A stretch of 45,775 bases of DNA from Pseudomonadota bacterium (GTDB taxonomy: Bacteria > Verrucomicrobiota > Verrucomicrobiia > Limisphaerales > SXTU01), in NCBI GenBank assembly GCA_009924135.1, contig RFSE01000027.1, positions 1 to 45,775 on the forward strand, given 5' to 3'. Of the stretch, positions 34,365-43,979 are shown one piece after another. A program made the translations under genes and the position numbers. Positions within the stretch are counted from its first letter, which is position 1. Each line of letters starts with the position of its first letter. The notes beneath the pieces are model-generated. The model searched no databases, was not told where the DNA came from, and saw only the letters and a program-made list of their open reading frames with translations.

Positions 34365-34796
34365 CTACTGCTCTGAGTTGGAATTGGCGGAGGTCTTTTC
34401 CCCCGCCGGTTTGTCCTTGGGCTTGGACAGGTTCTGCGCGATGGCTTTGGGGCCGTCGTAGAAGACCTTTTTCACTCCCCACAATGGGGCTCCGACCGCT
34501 CCGGATGCCGCGAGGTATGGCAGTGCGGCGCTGTACGCCCCGACTTCAGAGCCCTTCTTGAACGGCCGGCCGGCCATCCAACCGACCATGTAACAGGGTG
34601 TTGCGGCCACGATGCCGGCCGTCAGGGCTGGACCGGACACGAACGGGTCCCCGTTACCGAAGGGCACCGGCATGCCGCACGCGCGGGTATCCGTGGTGGA
34701 TAAGGCGAGCAGGCCGCCGAGCAGCAGGGCGCGCAGGCCGGTGGCTGCGGTGCGGGGGAGGGCGATGGAGGTTGCGGAAGTGAGTTGCGGTTTCAT
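34365..34796 (-). CDS. Small exported protein, paralogue 1
   Basis: 143 residues from the ATG at 34796 (MKPQLTSATS). Signal-like hydrophobic segment LRALLLGGLLALSTTDTRACG, then GDPFVSGPALTAGIVAATPCYMVGWMAGRPFKKGSE, LPYLAASGAVGAPLWGVKKVFYDGPKAI and a charged tail. Two weakly hydrophobic Gly/Ala-rich helices suggest membrane association. Clearly homologous to the next gene upstream (34864-35292): shared FVxGPxxxA, GRPFKK/GLPFKK and KKVFYDxPKAIA. Function unknown; a tandem duplication. Confidence 0.7.
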   Translation of the reverse strand: MKPQLTSATSIALPRTAATGLRALLLGGLLALSTTDTRACGMPVPFGNGDPFVSGPALTAGIVAATPCYMVGWMAGRPFKKGSEVGAYSAALPYLAASGAVGAPLWGVKKVFYDGPKAIAQNLSKPKDKPAGEKTSANSNSEQ

Positions 34797-34863
34797 AGTT
34801 CTGAGGGTGCCCCGACAGCTCAGCAATCGCTCCGTGACTGCAAGCTGGCAGGGCGTTGGCAGT

Positions 34864-35292
34864 TCAAGGTTGTGTTTGGGCCTTGCGGGCCGGGCCATAA
34901 ACGGTCGTATGGTTCTCTGAATTGGCCTGGCTTTCGGCGATGGCCTTGGGGCAGTCGTAGAAGACTTTTTTCAGGATGCAGAAGGGCGCACCACCTGCGG
35001 CCATGCCCACCATGGCGGGCATGGCCGCCATGTACTCAGCAGTTTCCTTCTCCTTTTTGAACGGGAGCCCCGCCACGTATCCGACCGCGTAAGGAGGAGC
35101 ACCTGCGAGGCAGGTTGCGGCGATGGACGGTCCGTTTACGAAGGGTCCTTCATTGTGATAGATGAAGGGATTGCTCGCCCGGCCATCCAGGGCTGCCACG
35201 GTCAGAACACTTCCGAGCAGGATGGTGCGAAACCTTGCGGCGACGGTGGTGTGGGTTGCGGTGGCGGTTGAATGCGGCAGTTGTTTTTTCAT
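34864..35292 (-). CDS. Small exported protein, paralogue 2
   Basis: 142 residues. Signal-like FRTILLGSVLTVAALDGRAS, then EGPFVNGPSIAATCLAGAPPYAVGYVAGLPFKKEKE, MPAMVGMAAGGAPFCILKKVFYDCPKAIAES. Same layout as the 34365 gene, 67 bp away on the same strand, but with diverged linker and tail. Function unknown. Confidence 0.7.
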   Translation of the reverse strand: MKKQLPHSTATATHTTVAARFRTILLGSVLTVAALDGRASNPFIYHNEGPFVNGPSIAATCLAGAPPYAVGYVAGLPFKKEKETAEYMAAMPAMVGMAAGGAPFCILKKVFYDCPKAIAESQANSENHTTVYGPARKAQTQP

Positions 35293-35375
35293 GCCGCAAG
35301 CCTGAGCCTCCCAACGAGTACAGCGTTAATCGATATTACTGCGCCGTCGAATTGAGAGAAGCAATTGCTCCGCGC

Positions 35376-37106
35376 CTACAACCTCGGCGTCGGCGGTTTG
35401 ATGGGGGCTTGGAAGGACAGCACGCCTTTGGCCTGCGTCTTGCGCTTGTAAACCTTGTCCGAGCAGCAGACGTAGAGGTCCTTAAAATCCGCGCCGCCGA
35501 AGACGACGTTGGCGATCCACTTGTTCTGCGGTTTGGCGATGATGCCGTTCACGCGGCCGGCCTGGTCGCAGAACTGGATGCCCAGGTGCGTGGTGACGTA
35601 GAGGCGGCCCTCGGTATCGGTGGTCATGCCGTCCGCGCCGCTCTCGGTGCGGCCGTCCGGGATGCGGAGGTGGTGGTAGGCCTGCTTGGCGGCGAGCGTG
35701 CCGTCGGCGTTGATGTGGTAGGACCAGACAAACTGCCCGCGCATGTCGGCGACGAGCAGGAGGCTCTGGTCGGGAGTGAGGCGCACGCCGTTCGGGAAGG
35801 CGAGGCCCTTGTCCACGACGCTCTTCGCTCCGCCGGGCTTGATGAGCCAGACCTGTTTGTTCGGCGGGTCGCTCACGTAAATATTTCCGTTCTGGCCGAT
35901 GCAGAGGTCGTTCGATTCGAGTCCTTCGGCGATGACGCTGACCTTGCCATTCGCATCGTAGGCAGTGATCTGCTTCTTTCCGTTGGCGCAGGCGTAGAGG
36001 CGTCCGTCCGGGCCGAACATGAGGCCGTTGGCGTTGCCGGTGTCCTCGGCGAAAACGCTGACCTTGCCATCGAGGCCGATCTTGTGGATGCGGCTCTTGG
36101 GGATGTCGGTGAAGAAGACTTCACCCTTGGTGTTCGCGGCGGGGCCTTCGGTGAAGCCGTGGCCTTCGCTGACCAGCTGCCATTCCTCGCCGGCGACGAG
36201 CACGCTCATGACGGGAGCCTTGGAGCCGACGCCCTTGGTGACGGGCTTGGGCCAGTCCTTCCACAGCCAGCGTAGTGCGTCGGGAAAAATGGCGGTGCCG
36301 TGCTTGCCGTTGTGGCCCCCATCGCCCCAGACGTGGTTCACCTCGTAGCCGGCGAACTCCAGCGCGCTCAACATCTCCTGATTGGCCAGGAAAAAGTTCC
36401 CGCCGAAGCCGTTGGCGTCATTGCTGCCGTCCTGGAGGAAAACGCGGAGGGGCTTCGGCTCGGCCTTGCGAATCATCGAGGGATAGTCGTTGCCACCGCG
36501 CAGGTCCAGGTAGGTGCCCACCGTGGTGAAGACCCGGCTGAAGGCGTCGGGCCGCTCCCAAGCGGCGGTGAAGGCGGCGATCCCTCCGCTGCTGGAGCCG
36601 GCGATGGCGCGGTCGTTGCCAGTGTGGGAAAGCTTGATGGGGCGGCCGTCAGTCGCGGTGCGCTTTTCCACGTCGGGGAGCAGTTCTTCGAGGATGAAGC
36701 GCACGTAGTTGTCGCCGAGACTGTCGTATTCGTAGCTGCGGTTGAAGCGGTCGTGGGCGTTGGTGGTCGCCGCCTTCACGCGTCCGTGCATGACGAAGAC
36801 GCCGATGACGACCGGGATTTCTTTTTTGTGGATGAGGTTGTCGAATGCGACCGGGGCCAAGAACTGGACGCCGTCTTGATTCACGTGGACACACGCGGGC
36901 TTGGCGGGGTCGTACTGCTTGGGGATGTAAACCCAGTAATCGCGATACGTGCCGGGGAAGATCTTGCTGTTTTCGAAGCTGAACTTGAGCACCTCGCCCT
37001 CCGGCACGCCGGGCTGTTTCTTCGAATCGGGGCCGGGCACGTAGTCGTCCGCCGCATGGACGGCGATGGACGTGAGGAGGAGCAGGACCGGGATGAAGCG
37101 GCGCAT
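35376..37106 (-). CDS. Secreted esterase fused to SMP-30/gluconolactonase-like domain
   Basis: 576 residues, signal peptide 1-18. Residues about 40-290 are an alpha/beta-hydrolase of the enterochelin-esterase-like (esterase D) type: DYWVYIPKQYDPAKPACV, RSYEYDSLGDNYVRFILEELLP, nucleophile motif AGSSSGG, and GDGGHNGKHG supplying the catalytic His. Residues about 305-565 are an SMP-30/gluconolactonase/LRE propeller: GFTEGPAANTKGEVFFTDIP, NDLCIGQNGNIYVSDPP, FPNGVRLTPDQSLLLVAD. The fusion suggests sequential hydrolysis of a sugar ester and a lactone in the periplasm; the substrate is unknown. Confidence 0.85.
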   Translation of the reverse strand: MRRFIPVLLLLTSIAVHAADDYVPGPDSKKQPGVPEGEVLKFSFENSKIFPGTYRDYWVYIPKQYDPAKPACVHVNQDGVQFLAPVAFDNLIHKKEIPVVIGVFVMHGRVKAATTNAHDRFNRSYEYDSLGDNYVRFILEELLPDVEKRTATDGRPIKLSHTGNDRAIAGSSSGGIAAFTAAWERPDAFSRVFTTVGTYLDLRGGNDYPSMIRKAEPKPLRVFLQDGSNDANGFGGNFFLANQEMLSALEFAGYEVNHVWGDGGHNGKHGTAIFPDALRWLWKDWPKPVTKGVGSKAPVMSVLVAGEEWQLVSEGHGFTEGPAANTKGEVFFTDIPKSRIHKIGLDGKVSVFAEDTGNANGLMFGPDGRLYACANGKKQITAYDANGKVSVIAEGLESNDLCIGQNGNIYVSDPPNKQVWLIKPGGAKSVVDKGLAFPNGVRLTPDQSLLLVADMRGQFVWSYHINADGTLAAKQAYHHLRIPDGRTESGADGMTTDTEGRLYVTTHLGIQFCDQAGRVNGIIAKPQNKWIANVVFGGADFKDLYVCCSDKVYKRKTQAKGVLSFQAPIKPPTPRL

Positions 37107-37137
37107 AACGGGGGCAAAGAATTGCAGGGCGGACGGT

Positions 37138-37429
37138 TACTTCGCGGCCGGAGCCGGGGCCGGAGTGGCGGGGACATACATGAACGAGCCGTCCGCTGGA
37201 TGGTATTCCAGCTTCATGCCGGCCGGGGCGGCGGGGATGGCGGCGATGTATTTCATCGTGACCAGCTCCTCGAGGTCCTTGGGCGGACGGCTCTCGCCCG
37301 CCTCAAATTTTTGGAGGGCATCAATCAGCTTCGCCTGGTCCAGCCGGCTGATGTTCGCCTTCTGCGCCTTGCCCGCCGCAGGCCGCGAGGAAAAGACCGA
37401 GGGAGCAGAGCAGGGGAAGCTGGATTTTC
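37138..37429 (-). pseudogene. Small lipoprotein with a frameshift
   Basis: From the ATG at 37429 the frame gives MKIQLPLLCSLGLFLAACGG, a signal peptide with a lipobox (LAAC), then hits a stop 17 codons later. Removing one G from the GGG at 37372-37374 (plus-strand CCC) gives an uninterrupted continuation, GKAQKANISRLDQAKLIDAL ... PPKDLEELVTMKYIAAIPA ... PATPAPAPAAK, to a stop at 37138. A single-base insertion or a sequencing error in a homopolymer. The product resembles small verrucomicrobial lipoproteins of unknown role. Confidence 0.55.
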
Positions 37430-37472
37430 ATGGGCGGCACGTTAGCAACGCGCGCCCGTTAGCCAAGTTCTT

Positions 37473-38822
37473 TTACGCGGACTGCCACTGCGCGACCGTG
37501 TCGTCCAGATATTGCTCGATCTGTTCCACCGTGGCGGCGAACTGGAAGCGCGCGACCACTTCTTCCTGACCCGTTTGGGCAAGTTGGGTGGCGACGCCAG
37601 GCGTCTGGACCAGTTCGAGCATCCGGTTCGCCAGCAGGCCGGAATCGCCGGAGGGAAAGGTCAGGCAGTTCTCGCGGGAACGGAACAAATCTTCCACGCC
37701 GTGATCCTCGGTGACGATCACGGGCAGGCCGCAGGTCATCGCCTCCAGCGGCGGGCCAACAAACGCCTCGGGGTGTTCCGCCGGATAGATGAACGCGTCG
37801 TGCGACTGGTAGATGAGTGGGAGCTCGCGCAGCAGTCCGCCAGAGCGGAACTCGACCGGCAGCTCGCCTTGCACCGCGCGGGTGCGCAAACTCGCAAGTT
37901 CGGACGAACTCCCGCGTCCGTACACGGTCAACGTGGCCTTCACGCCTTGCGCCCGCACCAGTCTCAAGGCGTCAATGACGGTGGCGACGCCGCACTCCGG
38001 CGTGAGCCGGGTCACGATGAGAAATTTCTTCACGGGCGCAGTGGCCGGTTTCACCTCGCCGTGGAAGAGTTTCGTATCCACACCGGGGTGGATCACGGCG
38101 GCATGACTGACGCGGAAGCCAGCCGCTGCGGTCGCGGTTTTGAGCGCCTGGCTGCTGAAATAAATCCGCCGAAACTGGAACGAGGAGACGGCGTTGGGCT
38201 TGAAACTGGCGTTGGGATCGCGGTCGAAAATGGCGGGCATCCGGCGGACGCCCGGTTCGATGAATGTGGGCGTGGCGGCATCCCACTTGGTGCGGTGATT
38301 GAGCAATTCCAGAACCCCACGCTCCACCTTGTGCCCGAAGGGAACGCGTTCCCGGTGCCACCACTCCAGCCACGGGTCCGTCCGCAGTTCCTCGCCCATC
38401 CAGCCGTCCGCGACATCGAAGACCGTCGGCACGTTGGCCCGGCGCAATGCCAGCAGCAGGGATTTGGAGAGGCCGGTCATGCCCCATACGTAAACCAAGT
38501 CCGGGGCAAACCCCGCGAGGGCCTCGCGCAGCACGCCCTGGTTGCGCGTCTCCAGTTCACGCAGCCCGCCCAGGCCGCAGACGGACGACTGGCCATAAAC
38601 TCCATTCAGCCGCAGCCGCCGCTGCACCAATGCATCTCCTTCAGCCCCGGCTCCGAAGGCCCGGGCCGTGTGTCCCACCTCGGAGGCCAGCCCGCAGGTG
38701 GAGGTCAGCACCCTTACCGTGTGCCCCCGGTCGCGCAACACCTCGGTCACATTCTGGCAGCGAAAATCGTCCGTGTCCGCGTGGTGCGGTGGAAACAAAT
38801 TCGTGACGACGAGAATCTTCAC
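37473..38822 (-). CDS. Glycosyltransferase family 4
   Basis: 449 residues of a GT-B fold. The N-terminal half begins MKILVVTNLFPPHHADTDD, with the usual LRDRGHTVRVLTS. The C-terminal half has IHPGVDTKLF, LIVTRLTPECGVATVIDALR, LTVYGRG, and the nucleotide-sugar site HPEAFVGPPLEAMTCGLPVI followed by TEDHGVEDLF (the family's E-x7-E region). It transfers a sugar from an NDP-sugar to an unknown acceptor in the cytoplasm. 9 bp downstream of the MOSC gene. Confidence 0.88.
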   Translation of the reverse strand: MKILVVTNLFPPHHADTDDFRCQNVTEVLRDRGHTVRVLTSTCGLASEVGHTARAFGAGAEGDALVQRRLRLNGVYGQSSVCGLGGLRELETRNQGVLREALAGFAPDLVYVWGMTGLSKSLLLALRRANVPTVFDVADGWMGEELRTDPWLEWWHRERVPFGHKVERGVLELLNHRTKWDAATPTFIEPGVRRMPAIFDRDPNASFKPNAVSSFQFRRIYFSSQALKTATAAAGFRVSHAAVIHPGVDTKLFHGEVKPATAPVKKFLIVTRLTPECGVATVIDALRLVRAQGVKATLTVYGRGSSSELASLRTRAVQGELPVEFRSGGLLRELPLIYQSHDAFIYPAEHPEAFVGPPLEAMTCGLPVIVTEDHGVEDLFRSRENCLTFPSGDSGLLANRMLELVQTPGVATQLAQTGQEEVVARFQFAATVEQIEQYLDDTVAQWQSA

Positions 38823-38831
38823 TAACTGAGT

Positions 38832-39326
38832 CTAGTCGGACTCTTTCGCAGTGGCGAGCCGAATGGCATCCCCCACCCGGATTGCTCCGCCACGCACGAC
38901 CTGGGCCAGCACGCCCTGCCGCCGGTCCTCCATCCGCTCGCGCAGGCCGGGGCACAAGGCGTCCATCTTGTGGCACGGCGTGCGCGGCGCGTAGAAGTCC
39001 AGCACCGCCTCGCCCACCTCAACCCGTTGGCCGAGGAGCGCGATGAGGTCGATGCCCGTCGTCTCGAGGTTGGACCGCACCTCGCCGGGCGCGAAGTCAA
39101 CGATGCCGAAGGCAGCGGCGTGGTCGGCGATCTGTTCGCGTTCGATCAACGTGACCTGCCGCCGGCTGCCCCGGTTGAAATAGCGCCGGTCTTCCTCAAT
39201 GCCCTTGCCTGCCACGACGTGGATGATGTCCACCGACGTGAGCGGTTCGCCGCCCTTCGCCGGGTGCAGATGAATGGAGGCGACCCGGCCGGCGGCTTGG
39301 CCGGTCACTTCACTTGCCTTTGACAT
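38832..39326 (-). CDS. MOSC domain protein
   Basis: 164 residues from the ATG at 39326. GRVASIHLHPAKGGEPL, AGKGIEEDRRYFNRGSRRQVTLIE, FAPGEVRSNLETTGIDLIALLG, and TPCHKMDALCPGLRERMEDRRQGVLAQVVRGG with the conserved MOSC cysteine. MOSC proteins bind or transfer sulfur or molybdenum cofactor. The start lies inside the 3' end of the PQQ-propeller gene (17-bp overlap), so translational coupling is likely. Confidence 0.88.
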   Translation of the reverse strand: MSKASEVTGQAAGRVASIHLHPAKGGEPLTSVDIIHVVAGKGIEEDRRYFNRGSRRQVTLIEREQIADHAAAFGIVDFAPGEVRSNLETTGIDLIALLGQRVEVGEAVLDFYAPRTPCHKMDALCPGLRERMEDRRQGVLAQVVRGGAIRVGDAIRLATAKESD

Positions 39327-40536
39327 CGAAGCAGAAAAGCAGCTCCTGATCGCGGAGGTAGAGCTTGCCATCACTGACGACGGGGTGCGTCCAGACCTTG
39401 CCCTTGGGATTGCGCTGTTCGGTTTGGGGCGTGAGCTTGAAGCGGCCCTTCTCGTTCCAGCCCTTTTCCGAAACCTCCACCAGCGCGACCGTGCCGCTGC
39501 CTTCTTCGAGGCAGTAGAACATTCCGTCGGCGCAGTGGATGGCACCCTTGCCAAGATTTTTCGCGGACCAGGTGACGTCCCCGGTCTTGAAGTCCTGGCA
39601 GGTCCAGCCGCCCTTGTCCGAGTAGCCGTAGAGCTTTTCCCCGACGAGGATGACCCCGCCGTGGTGGTTGATCATGTTGGTGTTTTCCCAGACGTTCGCC
39701 GCCGTCCCGTCCGCACCCAGCTTCACGAGCTTGCAGCCGACGCCGTAGCCGGACGCGATGAAAACGAACCCATCCTTGTAAATCGGGGTGGGGATGACGG
39801 CCGTCTTGCCGCCCCATTCGGACTTCCAGAGGAGCTTGCCGTCCTTGGCACTGACGCCCGCGACGTGCTGCTGGGTGAGCTGGATGTATTGGCGGGTGCC
39901 ATTGTGGGTGGCGATGATGGGCGAGGAATATTGCGCACCATCCGTCCAGTCAGTGGTCTGCCAGAGTTTCTTGCCCGTGGCCTTGTCGAGGGCGAGCAAT
40001 GTCCCGTCCTTGCCCCCCGGGGTGCAAATCACTTTGCCTTCATCCACGAGCACCGACTCGCAAAAGCCCCAGCCGGGCGGCTTGCCGCCGAAGTCGCGCA
40101 TGTTGGCCTTCCAGACTTCCTTGCCGTCGGCGGCCTTCGCCGCGAGCAACGCGCCAGTCCCGCCCAGCGCATAAACGAGGTCGCCATCCACGGTAGGCGT
40201 GGCACGCGGGCCGTCGCCCCAGCCGTTCTTGAGGATCGGGCCGACGGGCGTGGCCCAGAGTTCCTTGCCGGTCTTTACGTCCACGGCGATGAGGTGCTCG
40301 GTATCACCCCGCAGGCCCAGGGTGAAGAGCTTGCCGCCGACGATGGCGAACCCGGAATAGCCCAGGCCCACGTCCTTGTTCATCCAGGCGAGCTTGGGGC
40401 CCCCTTCGGGCCACTGCTTGAGCAGGCCGGTTTCTTTCGAGACGTCCGTACGATCCGCGCCGCGCCACTGTGGCCAGTCAGCGGCGGTGGTGAGCAGCGA
40501 GGTGGCAAGCAGGGCGGGCAGCAGCAGTCGGTTCAT
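39310..40536 (-). CDS. Secreted PQQ-like beta-propeller protein
   Basis: 408 residues from the ATG at 40536, chosen because it begins a proper signal peptide (LLLPALLATSLLTTAADW). Eight-bladed PQQ/BamB-like propeller: DWPQWRGADRT at the start, GKLFTLGLRGDTEHLIAVDVKTGKELW, GDLVYALGGTGALLAAKAADGKEVW and DGTLLALDKATGKKLWQT. No CXXCH motif or clear dehydrogenase active site, so PQQ binding and enzymatic role are unproven. Common in PVC secretomes. Confidence 0.85.
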   Translation of the reverse strand: MNRLLLPALLATSLLTTAADWPQWRGADRTDVSKETGLLKQWPEGGPKLAWMNKDVGLGYSGFAIVGGKLFTLGLRGDTEHLIAVDVKTGKELWATPVGPILKNGWGDGPRATPTVDGDLVYALGGTGALLAAKAADGKEVWKANMRDFGGKPPGWGFCESVLVDEGKVICTPGGKDGTLLALDKATGKKLWQTTDWTDGAQYSSPIIATHNGTRQYIQLTQQHVAGVSAKDGKLLWKSEWGGKTAVIPTPIYKDGFVFIASGYGVGCKLVKLGADGTAANVWENTNMINHHGGVILVGEKLYGYSDKGGWTCQDFKTGDVTWSAKNLGKGAIHCADGMFYCLEEGSGTVALVEVSEKGWNEKGRFKLTPQTEQRNPKGKVWTHPVVSDGKLYLRDQELLFCFDVKGK

Positions 40537-40775
40537 GTGCAAAGTAAGACGGTTAGCGAACGTTGCGGTTACAGACGGGGCGGAGCGGAAAACCTTCAGA
40601 CAGGCTCTCCGTCCGCGCTCCTGCGCAAGGCAGTTCACGAACCTCTAGTCGTAAGCTTTTGCTGAAAGATTTACCCCGTGAGCTTTGCCATGGTTTGGCA
40701 TCGCGACACGGCTGTTCGCTCCAAAACCGTTGGTTCCGGGCAGAGTTGAAGACTAGCGGTGGCCGGGCTCGAACC

Positions 40776-42089
40776 TCAGCTGAACTTCGTGCGGCCGGGC
40801 ATGGCCAGCGGAGGGACTTCCACCTTGCCGTTCCAGTCGCGTAGATCTTGCGGGGCGAGCACTTCCTTCGAGTTCAACGCCATGTCCCAGGTGATTTCCA
40901 GGCCGGTGTAGCCGGCCATGCGGCCCATGATGCCGGCCATCGTGCTGGTCACCATGCGATCACCGTTGTTGATGGGCTTGCCAGCGCGGATGGAGGCGAA
41001 GAGTTCGTCGTGTTCCACCTGATACATGTCGGGCGCGGGGCCTTCGTATTTCCAGGTCCGTTCACCGGCCAGATCAGTGGTGTAGGCGCCGCGAGAGATG
41101 TACGCGTTGCCCTTCGTGCCCAGCGCATAGAAGGAGTTTTCGCCATAGCAGCCGGTGATCTGGCGCTGGGCGATGAAGCCTCGCACGCCCTTTTCCCATT
41201 CGTACGCCACGGAGATGTGGTCGAAAATGTTGCCGCCGTTGGCCGGGATCTGTCGGCCGCCGGTGGCGGTGCATTTCACGGGCGGCTTGTCCTGCATGGC
41301 CCACATCATCCAGTCCACCGTGTGGATCGCCTGCTCGACGAGGCCATCACCGGAAAGCCAGGTGAAGTTGTACCAGTTACGGGTCATCCACTCGAGGTCG
41401 GACATGCCGGCGGGGCGCGTTTCGGCCTTGGGCATCGGTTTCACCGGGCCGGTCAGGTAGGTGCCATAAACGGCGCGGACATCACCGATGGAGCCGTCGA
41501 GAATCTTGCCGAAGACGGCGCGCTTGGCATAGTCATAGCGCCAGCAGAAACCGGCGACCATCGCGAGGTTCTTTTCCTTGGCGATCTTCACGGACTCGAT
41601 GACCGAGCGCACGCCGGGGCCGTCCGTGGCCATGGGCTTCTCGGTGAACACATGCTTGCCGGCCTCGACGGCGGCGCGCAGATGGCCGGGCCGGAAGCCG
41701 GGCGGTGAGGTGAGGATGACGAGGTCCACGCCGCTCTTGAGCACTTTCTCGTAAGCGTCCACGCCCACGAACTTGCGCTCGGGGGACACGTTGAACTTCT
41801 TGTCGTCCTTCACGGCGGCCTTCACGGAACTGAGGCTGCGTTCAATGGGCTCGGGGAAGGCGTCGCCCATCGCCCACAGCTCGACATTGCTGTCCGCCTT
41901 GAGCGCCTGTGCGGCGGCCCCGGAACCGCGTCCACCGCAGCCGATGAAGCCGATGCGGATCTTGTCACTTGCCGAGGCGGCCCGCGTGAGCGAGGGGAAG
42001 GCGAGGTCAGCGGCAGCGGCAGCGGCGCCGACCGTGGCGGTGGAGGTCTTGAGGAAGTCGCGGCGGGAGGCGGAGACAGGTTGGTTCAT
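40776..42089 (-). CDS. Tat-exported Gfo/Idh/MocA family oxidoreductase
   Basis: 437 residues. The Tat signal SRRDFLKTSTATVGAAAAAA is followed by a Rossmann fold (IRIGFIGCGGRGSGAAAQAL), the HVFTEKPMATDGPGVRSV motif with the conserved EKP lysine, and a C-terminal GFO_IDH_MocA_C-type domain (NWYNFTWLSGDGLVEQAIHT, with the HTVDW histidine). NAD(P)-dependent sugar or inositol oxidoreductase, exported to the periplasm as is usual for this subfamily in PVC bacteria. Substrate unknown. The 40640-40775 gap holds no visible gene. Confidence 0.92.
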   Translation of the reverse strand: MNQPVSASRRDFLKTSTATVGAAAAAADLAFPSLTRAASASDKIRIGFIGCGGRGSGAAAQALKADSNVELWAMGDAFPEPIERSLSSVKAAVKDDKKFNVSPERKFVGVDAYEKVLKSGVDLVILTSPPGFRPGHLRAAVEAGKHVFTEKPMATDGPGVRSVIESVKIAKEKNLAMVAGFCWRYDYAKRAVFGKILDGSIGDVRAVYGTYLTGPVKPMPKAETRPAGMSDLEWMTRNWYNFTWLSGDGLVEQAIHTVDWMMWAMQDKPPVKCTATGGRQIPANGGNIFDHISVAYEWEKGVRGFIAQRQITGCYGENSFYALGTKGNAYISRGAYTTDLAGERTWKYEGPAPDMYQVEHDELFASIRAGKPINNGDRMVTSTMAGIMGRMAGYTGLEITWDMALNSKEVLAPQDLRDWNGKVEVPPLAMPGRTKFS

Positions 42090-42279
42090 GTGATTTGTTT
42101 ACTAGTGACCGGAATCGAAAGTAATGTCAACGGAACGGTCGCTAAAGACGACGCGGTAAACCGTTGGCTATTCAGCGTGAGTTCAACGAGGGCGAGTCGC
42201 AAAGTGGAGTGCTTCATTGTTTGTCGCTCTGGTCGAAGAAGGGGTTGACCGGTCCGCGGATAAAGCGCACATTGCGGAC

Positions 42280-43017
42280 ATGAAACACATGCGTGCCGAC
42301 ATGCCACTCCCGCTGGCTGGACGGGCTTTTTGCGCTGCTTTTACCCTGATTGAACTGCTCGTGGTCATCGCCATCATAGCGATATTGGCGGGCATGTTGT
42401 TGCCGGCGCTTGGCAAGGCGAAAGCGAAGGCGTCGGCCACAGCCTGCACGAACAACCTGCGTCAGATGCTTTTTGCCCAACGGCTTTACAACGATGATTT
42501 TGACGACAAAGTGACCCTGTCCAACTGGGGGCAAACCTTGAATGAGGCGGGATGGCTCTACACCTACACCGGAGCCGCTTACCCAGGAGGCGTGTTTGAC
42601 TACACGCTGGGCAATTACTGGCCTTATCTCAAGACAACCAATTCTTACATTTGTGTGATGGATTTCAAAAACCCCGTTGACTACATGAGCCGGCCGCAGA
42701 AGATCAGCAGCTATTGTATGAATGGGGCTTTTGGCCGCGCAGCAAATAACTACCGTCGGGTAACGGATTACCAAAACGATGATTTTATCCACTGGGAGCA
42801 GGACGAAAAACTCGGGGCGGGCGGCTGGTGGGATGGGGGAAATTACCCTTTCGAAGGCATCAGCAAACGGCATGTGTCCGGCGCCTTGGCTGGCACGATT
42901 GGCGGGGTGGCCGAATGGGTGGACTACAATAACGTGTGGCCGATCCTCGCTGTGAATCCGCCGACCAACCGGACCCGCTTGTGGTGTGAGCCCGGTGTAG
43001 CAAACGGTCAATACTGA
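42280..43017 (+). CDS. Type II secretion pseudopilin-like protein
   Basis: 245 residues from the ATG at 42280. The prepilin leader is [20 protein letters not shown], with cleavage expected before Phe and the conserved Glu at +5, followed by [31 protein letters not shown]. This verrucomicrobial family occurs in many copies per genome. The soluble C-terminal part is rich in Trp/Tyr/Asn ([20 protein letters not shown]). Probably assembled at the inner membrane or secreted; specific role unknown. The upstream gap 42090-42279 shows nothing. Confidence 0.88.
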   Translation: MKHMRADMPLPLAGRAFCAAFTLIELLVVIAIIAILAGMLLPALGKAKAKASATACTNNLRQMLFAQRLYNDDFDDKVTLSNWGQTLNEAGWLYTYTGAAYPGGVFDYTLGNYWPYLKTTNSYICVMDFKNPVDYMSRPQKISSYCMNGAFGRAANNYRRVTDYQNDDFIHWEQDEKLGAGGWWDGGNYPFEGISKRHVSGALAGTIGGVAEWVDYNNVWPILAVNPPTNRTRLWCEPGVANGQY

Positions 43018-43303
43018 CTTGCCGTTAAACCGCTTGGGCGTCAGTTGTTTGACGTGCTGGCTGGGAACCTGTCTGAAATTGGGAGAGGTTCCGTTTACGT
43101 GGGCAAGGCCAACTGGCAGGGCGAAACGAAGAAAGATCCCTGCGATGGTCTCTGACTGAGGCGCAAAGGCCCCTGACGGACTGGCCTGCAAAACCCCTCC
43201 GGGCGGCCCGGAACTGGCTACTGACTGACACTGGCTTGCCCATCGGCTCGGGCCAACCTCAAAACCCCGGTCCGCAGCACCGCTCCAAATTTTCAGTCAG
43301 GCG
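43018..43303. other. Intergenic region without visible features
   Basis: Between the pseudopilin and the convergent lipoprotein gene I find no reading frame with a start signal, no tRNA-like arm and no strong hairpin. Confidence 0.5.
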
Positions 43304-43729
43304 CTAAAGAGGCATCATCGGGATGCGCATGTCACGATTCAGCTTCTTAAGCGCTTCAGTATCTTCCGCTGACAAGCCAGCCTGTTTGATCTCGGCAACC
43401 ACCTTTGCCTTCGTGGCGGCATCCCCCAGCATGTAAACTTGGCACCATCCAAAGTAAGCCGACTGTTTTTCAGCGGCCGTCCTTTTTGCCCACGGAGTGG
43501 CTGACGGCATGTAGCGCTTGCGGATTTCAGCCTCATCTCTGGCGGATAGTGCAGGTACGGAGGTGGCAGTTGGTGCCTGGGCCGGAGCCGGGGTCGTTCC
43601 GGGCGCGGCAGTTGTGGCCCCAGTGGGGGCGGAAGAGTCGGGTGCCGCAGGCCGTTTGCGGCAGGCACTGCTGCCCGCACCGATGGACAGGATGACCGCA
43701 ACGGTTGCCAACAACTTTAAATTTTTCAT
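43304..43729 (-). CDS. Small lipoprotein
   Basis: 141 residues. Signal peptide with lipobox (LSIGAGSSAC), a Pro/Ala/Thr-rich linker (about 25-60), then a helical domain ALSARDEAEIRKRYMPSATP ... GWCQVYMLGDAATKAKVVAE ... MRIPMMPL. Predicted to be anchored in a membrane facing the periplasm. No known family recognised. The 43730-43979 gap upstream is empty as far as I can see. Confidence 0.65.
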   Translation of the reverse strand: MKNLKLLATVAVILSIGAGSSACRKRPAAPDSSAPTGATTAAPGTTPAPAQAPTATSVPALSARDEAEIRKRYMPSATPWAKRTAAEKQSAYFGWCQVYMLGDAATKAKVVAEIKQAGLSAEDTEALKKLNRDMRIPMMPL

Positions 43730-43979
43730 GCGAGTTCCTAAAACACTTACCTGAGCCCCCTGGTTTCGACAACATCCAAACTGCTTGCTGCTTCAGGTTT
43801 TGTTAAAAAATGAGGGACAACATTTGCGCTCCCAGCGCATCCAATCGGTTCCAATCGGGGCGGGACTGTTGTCGATTGGGGTAACCGTGCATTGGACGCC
43901 ACCACTGCGGCCAAGGATTTGATCACACGAGTGAGCCAAAGCATTTCCGGGCCCTCGTCTTCAGCCGCATGACTTGCAC

